Of a stretch of DNA of 58,262 nucleotides, positions 1 to 7,395 are shown piece by piece (within the stretch, counting starts at the first letter, position 1; every line of letters begins with the position of its first letter). The position numbers and the translations under genes are program-made. The notes under the pieces are model-generated. The model made no database searches. It was not told the DNA's origin and saw only the letters and a program-made list of their open reading frames with translations. The stretch is from an uncultured Porphyromonas sp. (lineage in GTDB: Bacteria; Bacteroidota; Bacteroidia; Bacteroidales; Porphyromonadaceae). The DNA lies in assembly GCA_900538385.1 (NCBI GenBank), contig UWSO01000011.1, positions 1 to 58,262 of the forward strand, written 5' to 3'.

Positions 1-80
1 CTTCGGTCACATACGGAGGTATGCTCCCTTCAGACCTCACCCTCAGCGCCTTGCGTTTCATCCTTTTTGCAAACTCAGGA

Positions 81-129
81 CAATCTTGCAAGCAAGATTG
101 TGAGACTGTTGACTTTTGCAACAGTCTCA
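81..129 (+). terminator. Two adjacent hairpins, probable terminator of an upstream gene
   Basis: Two inverted repeats stand back to back: CAATCTTGC/GCAAGATTG at 81-100 with a 2-nt loop, and TGAGACTGTTG/CAACAGTCTCA at 101-129 with a 7-nt loop. There is no long T-tract after the second. They probably end a transcript entering from outside the window. No gene is seen in positions 1-80. Confidence 0.5.
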
Positions 130-198
130 TAAGGTTATTCTGCTAGTCTCTCCCTTTTAGTCTCTAATTCGTATCGTGCTGTTTTCGTAGTAGATACG

Positions 199-316
199 AG
201 TTCCAAAGAAAGTTCCCCGTTTGGAACTTTTTAGTTCCAAGGCAGGAACTTTCGAGTTCCAAGGCGGGAACTTTTCAGTTCCAAGGGAGGAACTTTTTAG
301 TTCCAGCGGTGGAACT
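199..316 (+). repeat. Array A: five AGTTCC-N6-GGAACT palindromes at exact 22-bp period
   Basis: Five 18-bp palindromic units begin at 211, 233, 255, 277 and 299, each separated by 4 nt (TTTT, TTCG, TTTC, TTTT). A leading half-site (AGTTCC) lies at 199. The inner six bases vary (CCGTTT, AAGGCA, AAGGCG, AAGGGA, AGCGGT in part) while the AGTTCC/GGAACT arms are constant. The array lies between a terminator-like pair of hairpins and the promoter of the next gene. The same array, inverted, occurs at 34098-34237. Its function is unknown; tandem operator sites or a row of weak hairpin terminators are both possible. Confidence 0.9.
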
Positions 317-340
317 GTTCATCGGGTAGCAATATTTTTC

Positions 341-348
341 TAACTTTG
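341..348 (+). promoter_or_regulatory. Promoter -7 box TAACTTTG
   Basis: TAACTTTG matches the Bacteroidota TAnnTTTG consensus. It is 25 bp downstream of palindrome array A and about 50 bp upstream of the 303-aa outer-membrane protein gene. No convincing -33 TTTG is visible, which could mean the promoter needs an activator. Confidence 0.6.
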
Positions 349-397
349 TCGAAGTAACAATCTTCGTTTTAACCAACTCATATCACAACTACTACCT

Positions 398-1309
398 ATG
401 CAGTATTACTTATGTGCTTCGCTACGAGAAGGTCTGCTCGCAGGCTTGCTCCTTCTCTTTGCCACGAGCTGGCTAGAGGCAACACCCTTAGCGACCCTCG
501 CTCCAGACACAATCATCAAGCGGGATGACTACAAAGTCATTATAGAGTCTAGTAAAGATCAGACCGACGTGACACTCGTTGACTACAACGAGCAGCACCG
601 TGTACACCGTATGGAGACGAATGCGTTCTCGCTAGATCGTGAGTTACGTCAGGGACTTTCGGGCGTAGGAGGTGCACTCGGCCTCTACGATGACAACAGC
701 TTTCGCTGGGGTACGATACGCCTCCTGCCGAAGCTTTACTTCGGCTCGACAATGATGCTGGGAGATGCTTTCGCTCATGCGGCCACCCCCTGCTTCAACC
801 ACTATATGGTGGCTCCGATAGGGTATAGGTATTACCTGCGGGGGCGCTACTTCGTTGGCTTTGACTTTGCTTTCGAGGGGCGTACTTATAGTTTGCGTGA
901 TGGTTACTACTTTACGCCTACCAAAGAGTTCAACGGACTGTCACAGAACCACTACGATGAGAAAATAGGGCTACGCCAGAGCAAGCTGGTGACACGCTAC
1001 ATATCGCTCCCGATCACGCTGGGCATGCGCCCTGTAATGAATAGCCGTATGCGCATCGGCATCGAGGTGATCCCACAGATCAAATACAAGGAGTATGTGA
1101 TGCACAAGCAGTATGGCAATCGCCATAAGGAGCGCACCAAGACAGAGGCTACACCGCCCTTGTCGATGACTTATGGTGCTTTTATCGACTTTAGACCTAT
1201 CGGACTATATGTGCACTATACGCCTCAGTCACTACTCCTTGTCAAAGACGCTATGAGCGGGTACAACAACAAGGGGCTCCTCACAGCTGGACTAAGTATT
1301 ACCTTCTAA
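398..1309 (+). CDS. Putative outer-membrane beta-barrel protein
   Basis: Unrecognised 303-aa protein. An N-terminal hydrophobic stretch (about residues 13-27, LLAGLLLLFATSW) looks like a signal peptide. The rest has alternating aromatic/polar strands (for example a YRYYLRGRYFVGFDFAFEG segment mid-protein) and ends in phenylalanine (LSITF), the usual terminus of a beta-barrel inserted by BAM. It is followed after 13 bp by another protein of the same length and style, so the two are probably co-transcribed from the TAACTTTG promoter at 341. A conserved catalytic motif is not visible. The role in the outer membrane is an inference. Confidence 0.65.
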   Translation: MQYYLCASLREGLLAGLLLLFATSWLEATPLATLAPDTIIKRDDYKVIIESSKDQTDVTLVDYNEQHRVHRMETNAFSLDRELRQGLSGVGGALGLYDDNSFRWGTIRLLPKLYFGSTMMLGDAFAHAATPCFNHYMVAPIGYRYYLRGRYFVGFDFAFEGRTYSLRDGYYFTPTKEFNGLSQNHYDEKIGLRQSKLVTRYISLPITLGMRPVMNSRMRIGIEVIPQIKYKEYVMHKQYGNRHKERTKTEATPPLSMTYGAFIDFRPIGLYVHYTPQSLLLVKDAMSGYNNKGLLTAGLSITF

Positions 1310-1322
1310 TCGCATCGTAACT

Positions 1323-2228
1323 ATGTACTCAAGAGTTTATACATTACCCATATTTGCGCTAGTCACCCTACTACTCTCTACGCTAGGAGCCGCAGGGCAG
1401 ACTGTGACGTCGTGTGATACGATCCAGCTAGCTGACCGTACGGTCTATGTGATGCGAGGCGAGAAAGACACTCAGATAGAGGTGGCGAGTCGACTCCCTG
1501 AAGGTCAGGAGAAAGAAGTGCCACTCTATATAGATAAGGTGTGGACGAGAGGTGGTCGTCAGGCTCCTTGGAATCGCTCTCGAATCAGTACGGTCCATAA
1601 GCAGGACGGGCAACCCATCATCTACAAGACACTGATGGGAGATGTCTCTTATCACCTTGTCGCATCCTTCGGTTGGAATCTTTTTACCGCTCCTGAGTGG
1701 GTTGGCAAGCAGCGCTTCTGGGGCTCTACTCGTGGAGAATTTGGTGTTTATGGCATCCTTCAGATCGGTCGTAGTCCGTGGGCTTTCAACGTAGGGACCT
1801 CGCTCGTAGCGCGTAACTTTGCCTTTGATAAGAAGTACGCTATGCAGCGTGACGATGAGGGACTGACTGTCCTAAAGCAGGAGTCGACAGATATGGTTTA
1901 CTCATGGACGCAGCTAGGTATCCTTACTATTGAGATGCCCGTAGGTCTGTCACTCTCCTGGGGTGAGACGAATGCGTGGAGCTCGCTATCGATCGTCCCG
2001 AAGTTCGTATGTCTGCAAAACTCTCGCACACGTTCTCTCGATGAGCGGGTCAATACACTTGTGGACAATGACCTCAATGTGCGTCCCTTCGGACTGGATC
2101 TGCGTGGTGAGATAGGGTACGGCTTCTTCGGGCTCTTCGGACAGATTAGCCTGCTCAGTACCATGCCGTCAGCACAAGCTGAAGTTAACACAAGAGACTA
2201 CTCGATAGGGATTGTGGGCCGCTTCTAG
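1323..2228 (+). CDS. Putative outer-membrane beta-barrel protein, partner of the preceding gene
   Basis: 301-aa protein with a clear signal peptide (about residues 1-25, ending near GAAGQ). The mature part is rich in short amphipathic strands and ends in GRF, fitting a small outer-membrane barrel. It has the same size and general plan as the gene 13 bp upstream, but no obvious sequence identity by eye, so a paralogous origin is only a guess. A strong terminator follows at 2276-2311, so the pair appears to be a two-gene operon controlled by the array A/promoter region. Confidence 0.65.
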   Translation: MYSRVYTLPIFALVTLLLSTLGAAGQTVTSCDTIQLADRTVYVMRGEKDTQIEVASRLPEGQEKEVPLYIDKVWTRGGRQAPWNRSRISTVHKQDGQPIIYKTLMGDVSYHLVASFGWNLFTAPEWVGKQRFWGSTRGEFGVYGILQIGRSPWAFNVGTSLVARNFAFDKKYAMQRDDEGLTVLKQESTDMVYSWTQLGILTIEMPVGLSLSWGETNAWSSLSIVPKFVCLQNSRTRSLDERVNTLVDNDLNVRPFGLDLRGEIGYGFFGLFGQISLLSTMPSAQAEVNTRDYSIGIVGRF

Positions 2229-2275
2229 AGGACGACTCACTAATACACTATCAGATACGCTGTTCCCTCTGAATC

Positions 2276-2311
2276 GCGGGTAGTACTCAGACGAGTGCTA
2301 CCCGCTTTTTT
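2276..2311 (+). terminator. Intrinsic terminator
   Basis: GCGGGTAGTACTC pairs with GAGTGCTACCCGC (13-bp stem with one mismatch, 4-nt loop) and is followed by TTTTTT. It ends the two-gene outer-membrane protein operon. Confidence 0.9.
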
Positions 2312-2312
2312 G

Positions 2313-2320
2313 TACCTTTG
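2313..2320 (+). promoter_or_regulatory. Promoter -7 box TACCTTTG
   Basis: TACCTTTG fits TAnnTTTG and lies directly behind the terminator, 31 bp before the GSCFA gene start. This gives a short 5' leader of about 25 nt. Confidence 0.65.
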
Positions 2321-2350
2321 TGGTGGCTCTGTGCCTTGACACTTCACTAG

Positions 2351-3352
2351 ATGCTCACCTCCCGATCCATACAGTGGTTCACACCGATTCAGATAGCCCC
2401 TTTGCCGACGTCTATGGCGGGGCGCTATGGGGATCGTATCTTGACACTTGGCTCCTGCTTTAGTGAGCATATAGGCGAGCGGATGAGACACCTCGGATAT
2501 GATGTACTGGTCAATCCTTATGGTACGCTCTACAATCCGATCAGCATCTGCGATACGCTAGAGGATCTGCTCCGCGATGAACCGCACCGACCTGATTACA
2601 CTCCTTATATTATAGAGCGTGACGGACTCTACTATAGTCTGCGTCACCACAGTACGATCTATGGCGAGAGTCAGGAGGCGCTACGCGAGGCGACCGCTCA
2701 GCTATGGTATACGGCTCATCGCCGACTAGCGGAGGCGGACTGGCTCTGGATCACACTCGGCACGACGCAGATCTATTACCTTGCGGAGGGTGGTCGTGCC
2801 GTGGCAAATTGCCAGCAACTGCCCGCACGTATCTTCGACAGACGAGACCTTTCACTAGAACTACTTCAGGAGCGTATGCTTGATACGCTTTCACAGCTCC
2901 TTGCAAAGTATCCGCTGCAAGTAATCTTGACCGTTAGTCCCGTGCGCTATCTACAGGACGGATTGGCGGAGAGCAATTTGTCAAAAAGCAAGCTACGTAT
3001 CCTCTGCGACACACTCTGTCGTGAGCTACCCGCCTGTCACTACTTCCCCGCTTATGAGATCCTGCATGACGAGCTGCGGGACTACCGCTTTTACGCTACT
3101 GACTTGACTCATCCGTCTGATGAAGCAATTGACTACATCGCAGATCATTTTGTCGCATACTGGGCAAGCCAAGAGGCACGTGAGGTGGAGATGCGTCAGG
3201 CGGCTCAGCGTCTGCGAAAGCTGGCGCTGCATCGTCCTAAGACGCCACACGGAGCCGAGCGACTACAGGCTCAGATAGCTGAGCGAATAGCACACTATCA
3301 GGAGCAATATGGAGAGAAGCTCTGCATACCCTCCATCGTCGAATCATTATGA
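2351..3352 (+). CDS. GSCFA domain protein
   Basis: 333 aa. The family signature G-S-C-F is at residues 34-37 in the context LTLGSCFSEHIGERM, followed by NPYGTLYNP, both typical of the GSCFA family (SGNH-hydrolase-like fold). Further blocks such as WITLGTTQIYY and TVSPVRYLQDG are also characteristic. In Bacteroidota this gene is commonly found with the MurF-Alr fusion gene, as here, where the next start codon is 20 bp downstream. The biochemical function is not established; an esterase/acyltransferase acting on cell-envelope material would fit the fold and the neighbour. No signal peptide is visible, so it is probably cytoplasmic. Confidence 0.88.
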   Translation: MLTSRSIQWFTPIQIAPLPTSMAGRYGDRILTLGSCFSEHIGERMRHLGYDVLVNPYGTLYNPISICDTLEDLLRDEPHRPDYTPYIIERDGLYYSLRHHSTIYGESQEALREATAQLWYTAHRRLAEADWLWITLGTTQIYYLAEGGRAVANCQQLPARIFDRRDLSLELLQERMLDTLSQLLAKYPLQVILTVSPVRYLQDGLAESNLSKSKLRILCDTLCRELPACHYFPAYEILHDELRDYRFYATDLTHPSDEAIDYIADHFVAYWASQEAREVEMRQAAQRLRKLALHRPKTPHGAERLQAQIAERIAHYQEQYGEKLCIPSIVESL

Positions 3353-3371
3353 CCCCTATTATACAACTATA

Positions 3372-5879
3372 ATGTCTACACTGCAAAACATCCTTGAGTA
3401 CCTTCGTCCTATCCAGACGCATCTCGTCGATGAGCGTCCGATACGACATATCCTGACCGATAGTCGTAAGCTCACCTCACCGAGTGACAGCCTCTTCTTC
3501 GCTATGCGTACCGCCTCGGGCGACGGACATAGATATATTCCCCAGCTCTATGAGCATGGGGTGCGTGCCTTCTTCATCTGCGAACCGATCGAACCCTACG
3601 TGGAGCGCTATCCTGATGCCAATATCGTACAGGTGCAGGAGACGCTCCGTGCGCTCCAGCAGATAGCCAGCCACTGGCGTATGCGCTACGATTACCCAGT
3701 CATCGGCATCACGGGAAGCAATGGCAAGACGGTCGTCAAGGAGTTTCTCTATCACCTCCTCTCAGGTTGCTATCGCATCGTGCGCTCGCCAAAGAGCTAC
3801 AACTCGCAGCTGGGCGTGCCGCTCTCTATACTTAATATGGAGGAGGAGCATACGCTCGCTATCTTTGAGGCGGGGATCTCGATGCCGATGGAGATGCTAC
3901 GTCTCCAGCGCATCATACGGCCGACGCTCGGTATCTTGACCAACATTGGAGCGGCGCATCAAGAGAACTTCGTTTCGCTCAATCAGAAGATCGAGGAGAA
4001 GTTGCAGCTCTTCGTCGATGCCGACCACTTTGTCTATGATGCCGACAGCGATGAGATACAGCGAGGCATTGACAACCTAGGACTTTCGGACAAAGCTATC
4101 GGCTGGAGCCTTACCCCAGGCAAAGCTTACTATCACGTCTCTTACAGCAGCGCAGCGGATGGCACGACAACCATCACAGCTCAGCATGCGGACGAGAGCA
4201 GCACGGTGACCATTCCCTTTGCGGATCAAGCTTCTATACAAAACGCTACCCACTGTCTCTGTCTCATTGGGCTCCTGCCACTCACCACGGCTCAGCGCCA
4301 GGCGGTTCTGGCTCGCTTTGCGACGCTCGAGGCGATCGAGATGAGACTGGAGGTCAAGGAGGGGCAGGCGGGCAATCGACTGATCAACGACGCTTACAAC
4401 AACGATATCAATTCGCTTCGCATTGCGCTCGACTTTCAGAAGCAGCGCACGGCCACCTCGCATCAGCAGGCGGTGATCATCCTTTCCGACATCCTACAGA
4501 GTGCCCAGCTACCACGAGACCTTTACAAGCAGGTGGGCGAGATGATTGCGCAGTATCCGCACACGCTCTTCATCGGTGTGGGTCGGGAGCTGTGCAACTA
4601 TCAGGACTACTTCCAGGGGAGTGGGGAAGGGAAGACCGCCTTCTACGAGACGACCGACCAGCTCCTTGCCGATGACCTGCTCGGCACCATCAGTCAAGCG
4701 GAGATCCTGGTCAAGGGGGCCAGACAATTCCAGTTCGAGCGTATCGTACAGCACCTAGCCAAGCAGGTGCACGAGACCACGTTAGAGATAGATCTAGAGG
4801 CTTTGGTGAGCAACCTGAAGAGCTACAAAGCACTCCTCTCACCTGAGACACATATCATCGTTATGGCCAAGGCGCAGGGCTATGGCATCGGGGCTTACGA
4901 GCTGGCCAAGGCTCTGGAGCAGCAAGATCTCGCAGCTCTTGCGGTGGCTCTAGCCGACGAGGGCAAGGAGCTTCGTAGCAAAGGAATCCTCTTGCCGATC
5001 ATTGTGATGAATCCCGAGGTCGAGGCTTTTGAGGTGATGACGCAGAGTCGCCTGGAGCCTGAGATCTACAACGAGCGCATACTTCGTGAGTTTGCCCGTC
5101 ACGTGGAGCGTCAGGGGCTGAGCCACTATCCTGTTCACATCGAGCTAGACACGGGTATGCACCGTACGGGCTTCACGCCAGACAGAGCGACCCTAGAGCA
5201 TCTCGCTCAGACGCTGCACGAGGTGGAGCCGCTGATACGGGTGCAGAGTATCTTTACGCACTTAGCCGCTGCCGATGAGCCGACGATGAGTGACTTCACG
5301 GAGCGTCAGTTTGCCCTCTATGATGAGGGAGCCGACTACCTGACGAGTCAGCTCTCCTATCGTCCGTTGCGCCATGTCCAAAACACTGCAGGCATCGAGC
5401 GATACAACCACCATCACTACGATATGGTGCGTCTAGGGGTAGGACTATATGGTATTAGTGCTACGGGAAGTCTCACCCTCGAGCCAGTCGCTAAGCTGCG
5501 CACCACGCTCCTACAGATCAAAACGATCCCTGACGGAGAGACTATCGGCTACGGACGACGTGGGCAGGTCGCTCCTGGCGGGCAGATCGGCATCATACCT
5601 ATTGGCTATGCCGACGGCTATGACCGACGCTTTAGCTGTCGCGTGGGGAGCGTTATGATCCATGACACGCTCTGTCCGATCGTGGGCAACGTCTGTATGG
5701 ACACTTGCATGGTTGACCTCACGGCACTCCAGGGTAAAGTCGCAGAGGGTGACGAAGTGATCATCTTCGGTGTGCCAGGCTTACAGGTGAGTGATCTCGC
5801 AGAGCGCATTGGCACCATACCATACGAAGTGATTTCCAAGCTCTCACCGCGTATCAAGCGCACTTACTATAAGAGTTAA
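3372..5879 (+). CDS. murF-alr: Bifunctional UDP-N-acetylmuramoyl-tripeptide:D-Ala-D-Ala ligase / alanine racemase
   Basis: Two enzymes of cell-wall D-alanine metabolism in one chain. The first ~480 residues are a Mur ligase with the ATP loop GITGSNGKT near residue 112 and the N-terminal DSRK UDP-MurNAc-binding motif. The rest is a PLP-dependent fold-III alanine racemase, with the PLP lysine in AKAQGYGIGA (about residue 500), GYADGYDRR and GNVCMDTCMVDLT. The racemase makes D-Ala and the ligase adds D-Ala-D-Ala to the UDP-MurNAc-tripeptide. This fusion is known in Bacteroidota. The start at 3372 is preferred because the in-frame ATG at 3309 lies inside the upstream GSCFA gene and the extra 21 residues resemble no MurF; this gives 835 aa. 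Confidence 0.93.
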   Translation: MSTLQNILEYLRPIQTHLVDERPIRHILTDSRKLTSPSDSLFFAMRTASGDGHRYIPQLYEHGVRAFFICEPIEPYVERYPDANIVQVQETLRALQQIASHWRMRYDYPVIGITGSNGKTVVKEFLYHLLSGCYRIVRSPKSYNSQLGVPLSILNMEEEHTLAIFEAGISMPMEMLRLQRIIRPTLGILTNIGAAHQENFVSLNQKIEEKLQLFVDADHFVYDADSDEIQRGIDNLGLSDKAIGWSLTPGKAYYHVSYSSAADGTTTITAQHADESSTVTIPFADQASIQNATHCLCLIGLLPLTTAQRQAVLARFATLEAIEMRLEVKEGQAGNRLINDAYNNDINSLRIALDFQKQRTATSHQQAVIILSDILQSAQLPRDLYKQVGEMIAQYPHTLFIGVGRELCNYQDYFQGSGEGKTAFYETTDQLLADDLLGTISQAEILVKGARQFQFERIVQHLAKQVHETTLEIDLEALVSNLKSYKALLSPETHIIVMAKAQGYGIGAYELAKALEQQDLAALAVALADEGKELRSKGILLPIIVMNPEVEAFEVMTQSRLEPEIYNERILREFARHVERQGLSHYPVHIELDTGMHRTGFTPDRATLEHLAQTLHEVEPLIRVQSIFTHLAAADEPTMSDFTERQFALYDEGADYLTSQLSYRPLRHVQNTAGIERYNHHHYDMVRLGVGLYGISATGSLTLEPVAKLRTTLLQIKTIPDGETIGYGRRGQVAPGGQIGIIPIGYADGYDRRFSCRVGSVMIHDTLCPIVGNVCMDTCMVDLTALQGKVAEGDEVIIFGVPGLQVSDLAERIGTIPYEVISKLSPRIKRTYYKS

Positions 5880-5936
5880 CGCATACTTTAGTACTATTTT
5901 CCTCTTGAAAAGCTTGACAGGACTTCAAATAATCAG

Positions 5937-5944
5937 TAACTTAG
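5937..5944 (+). promoter_or_regulatory. Possible promoter of the histidine-degradation operon (TAACTTAG)
   Basis: TAACTTAG is one base off TAnnTTTG and lies 75 bp before the formiminotransferase gene. TTGAAAAG and CTTGAC upstream could provide the -33 element. No terminator-like hairpin was seen between the MurF-Alr gene and this point. Confidence 0.4.
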
Positions 5945-6018
5945 CGGGATGTTTGAGGAGACCTATCGAGAAGGCTTACCAAGATATCAAAAACACAACA
6001 CTATAAATAGATAATATA

Positions 6019-6924
6019 ATGGCTATCCAGACAAAGATCGTAGAGTGTGTCCCCAATTTTAGTGAGGGACGTGACAAAGCAAAGATTGAGCAGATCGTAC
6101 AACCCTTTAGAGAGACCAAGGGGGTCAAGCTCCTAGACTACAGCAATGACGAGGATCACAACCGTTGCGTGGTTACCGTTATGGGCGAGCCTGAGGCTGT
6201 CCGCAAGTCTGTCCTCGCCGCTGTCGAGGTCGCTGTCAAGGTGATCGACATGACTAAGCACGAGGGTCAGCACCCACGTATGGGCGCTGTCGACGTTATC
6301 CCCTTTATCCCCATCCGCAACATGGAGATGGAGGAAGCTATCGAGCTCTCTAAGGAGGTCGGCAAGGAGATCGGCGAGCGCATCGGTGTACCCGTCTTCC
6401 TCTATGAAAAGAGCGCTACAGCTCCTCATCGTGAGAACCTCGCTAAGATCCGCAAGGGTCAGTTCGAGGGTATGGCTGAGAAGATCCACGAGGATGAGTG
6501 GCACCCAGACTTCGGTCCAGCTGACATCCACCCCACGGCCGGTGTCGTAGCTGTCGGTGCTCGTATGCCACTCGTCGCTTACAATGTCAACCTCAATACT
6601 GCAGACCTCTCTATTGCTGATGCGATTGCTAAGAAGGTACGTCACATCGGTGGCGGTCTACGCTTCTGCAAGGCTATGGGCGTAGAGCTGACCGATAGGC
6701 ACATCGTACAGGTCTCTATGAACCTCACCGACTACACCAAGACAGCCGTCTATCGTGCTCACGAGATGGTACGTATGGAGGCTCGTCGCTACGGTGTCGA
6801 GATCGTTGGTGCTGAGGTCATCGGCCTTGTACCTATGAAGGCTCTCATCGACTGCGCTGAGTACTACCTCGGCATCGAGAACTTCTGCGAGACCCAGATC
6901 CTCGAGCTCCGCATGATGGAGTAG
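6019..6924 (+). CDS. ftcD: Glutamate formimidoyltransferase
   Basis: 301-aa formiminotransferase with N- and C-terminal formiminotransferase subdomains. The start VECVPNFSEGRD is the family hallmark, followed by DHNRCVVTVMGEP and the HPRMGAVDVIPFIP block that includes the catalytic histidine region. It transfers the formimino group of N-formimino-L-glutamate to tetrahydrofolate, the last carbon-one step of histidine breakdown. The cyclodeaminase domain fused to it in animals is here a separate gene (8728-9363). It is first in the hut cluster. A 54-bp gap with a heptamer repeat array separates it from the four-helix-bundle gene. Confidence 0.96.
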   Translation: MAIQTKIVECVPNFSEGRDKAKIEQIVQPFRETKGVKLLDYSNDEDHNRCVVTVMGEPEAVRKSVLAAVEVAVKVIDMTKHEGQHPRMGAVDVIPFIPIRNMEMEEAIELSKEVGKEIGERIGVPVFLYEKSATAPHRENLAKIRKGQFEGMAEKIHEDEWHPDFGPADIHPTAGVVAVGARMPLVAYNVNLNTADLSIADAIAKKVRHIGGGLRFCKAMGVELTDRHIVQVSMNLTDYTKTAVYRAHEMVRMEARRYGVEIVGAEVIGLVPMKALIDCAEYYLGIENFCETQILELRMME

Positions 6925-6933
6925 TGCGAACAT

Positions 6934-6979
6934 AGAGATTAGAGATTAGAGGTTAGAAAATAGAGATTAGAAGATAGAG
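6934..6979 (-). repeat. Heptamer array, left flank of the four-helix-bundle gene
   Basis: About 6.5 tandem 7-bp units of the type AGAGATT (AGAGATT, AGAGATT, AGAGGTT, AGAAAAT, AGAGATT, AGAAGAT, AGAG). This is the reverse complement, phase-shifted, of the TCTAAYY array at 7326-7395 on the other side of the gene. The array begins 10 bp after the ftcD stop and runs into the GTG start at 6979. Confidence 0.9.
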
Positions 6980-7344
6980 TGGCCGGCAAGGATCATAGAG
7001 ACTTGATCGTTTGGCAGAAAGCCATGCAACTGACCATAGATGTCTATAATCTTATACGCCAACTACCGCTGGAAGAGAAGTATGCGCTCTCAGACCAAAT
7101 GAGACGGTCGGCTATCTCCATCCCCTCTAATATTGCAGAGGGGAATGCAAGAGAAAGTAAGAGGGATACGAATCACTTCCTACACATAGCGCAAGGTTCT
7201 CGGGCAGAGCTAGAGACACAGCTAGAGCTTTGTCTACGCATAGGCTACCTCTCAGAGACTCAGCTAAAAGAGACTCTGAGCCTCTCTGACGAAGTAGGGC
7301 GTATGCTTGCAGGTCTCATTAAATCTCTAAAGTCTAACCTCTAA
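6979..7344 (+). CDS. Four-helix-bundle protein of the 23S rRNA intervening-sequence (S23/IVP) family
   Basis: 121 aa starting with GTG. The sequence DLIVWQKAMQLTIDVYNLI, then DQMRRSAISIPSNIAEGNAR, FLHIAQGS and ELETQLELCLRIGYL are the signature blocks of the IVP-type four-helix bundle, related in fold to Avd of diversity-generating retroelements. These proteins are basic and probably bind RNA or DNA; the precise role is unknown. It has no evident role in histidine breakdown, yet it sits inside the hut operon. Its last codons (SLKSNL, stop) are made from the heptamer array that continues to the hutI start, and an inverted copy of the array abuts its own start. This strongly suggests an inserted element. 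Confidence 0.93.
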   Translation: MAGKDHRDLIVWQKAMQLTIDVYNLIRQLPLEEKYALSDQMRRSAISIPSNIAEGNARESKRDTNHFLHIAQGSRAELETQLELCLRIGYLSETQLKETLSLSDEVGRMLAGLIKSLKSNL

Positions 7345-7395
7345 AGTCTAACCTCTAACTTCTAATCTCTAACTTCTAACTTCTAAAATCTAATG
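7326..7395 (+). repeat. Heptamer array, right flank: ten tandem TCTAAYY-type units
   Basis: Ten perfect-length 7-bp units: TCTAAAG, TCTAACC, TCTAAAG, TCTAACC, TCTAACT, TCTAATC, TCTAACT, TCTAACT, TCTAAAA, TCTAATG. The array supplies the stop codon of the four-helix-bundle gene, and the ATG in the last unit is the hutI start. It is inverted relative to the 6934-6979 array, so a transcript could fold the two into a long imperfect stem around the gene. Confidence 0.93.

Noticed and set aside
1..80. Possible end of an insertion sequence at the left edge
   Set aside because: Only a short fragment is visible and no transposase motif can be read.
3309..3371. Upstream in-frame start of the MurF-Alr gene
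   Set aside because: It overlaps the GSCFA gene and adds 21 residues unlike MurF; the ATG at 3372 is better placed.
6133..6645. Minus-strand 170-aa frame opposite ftcD, and similar antisense frames (9111-9500, 12359-12847, 30827-31255, 57024-57425)
   Set aside because: These are shadows of strongly supported genes on the other strand, caused by codon bias; no independent signals.
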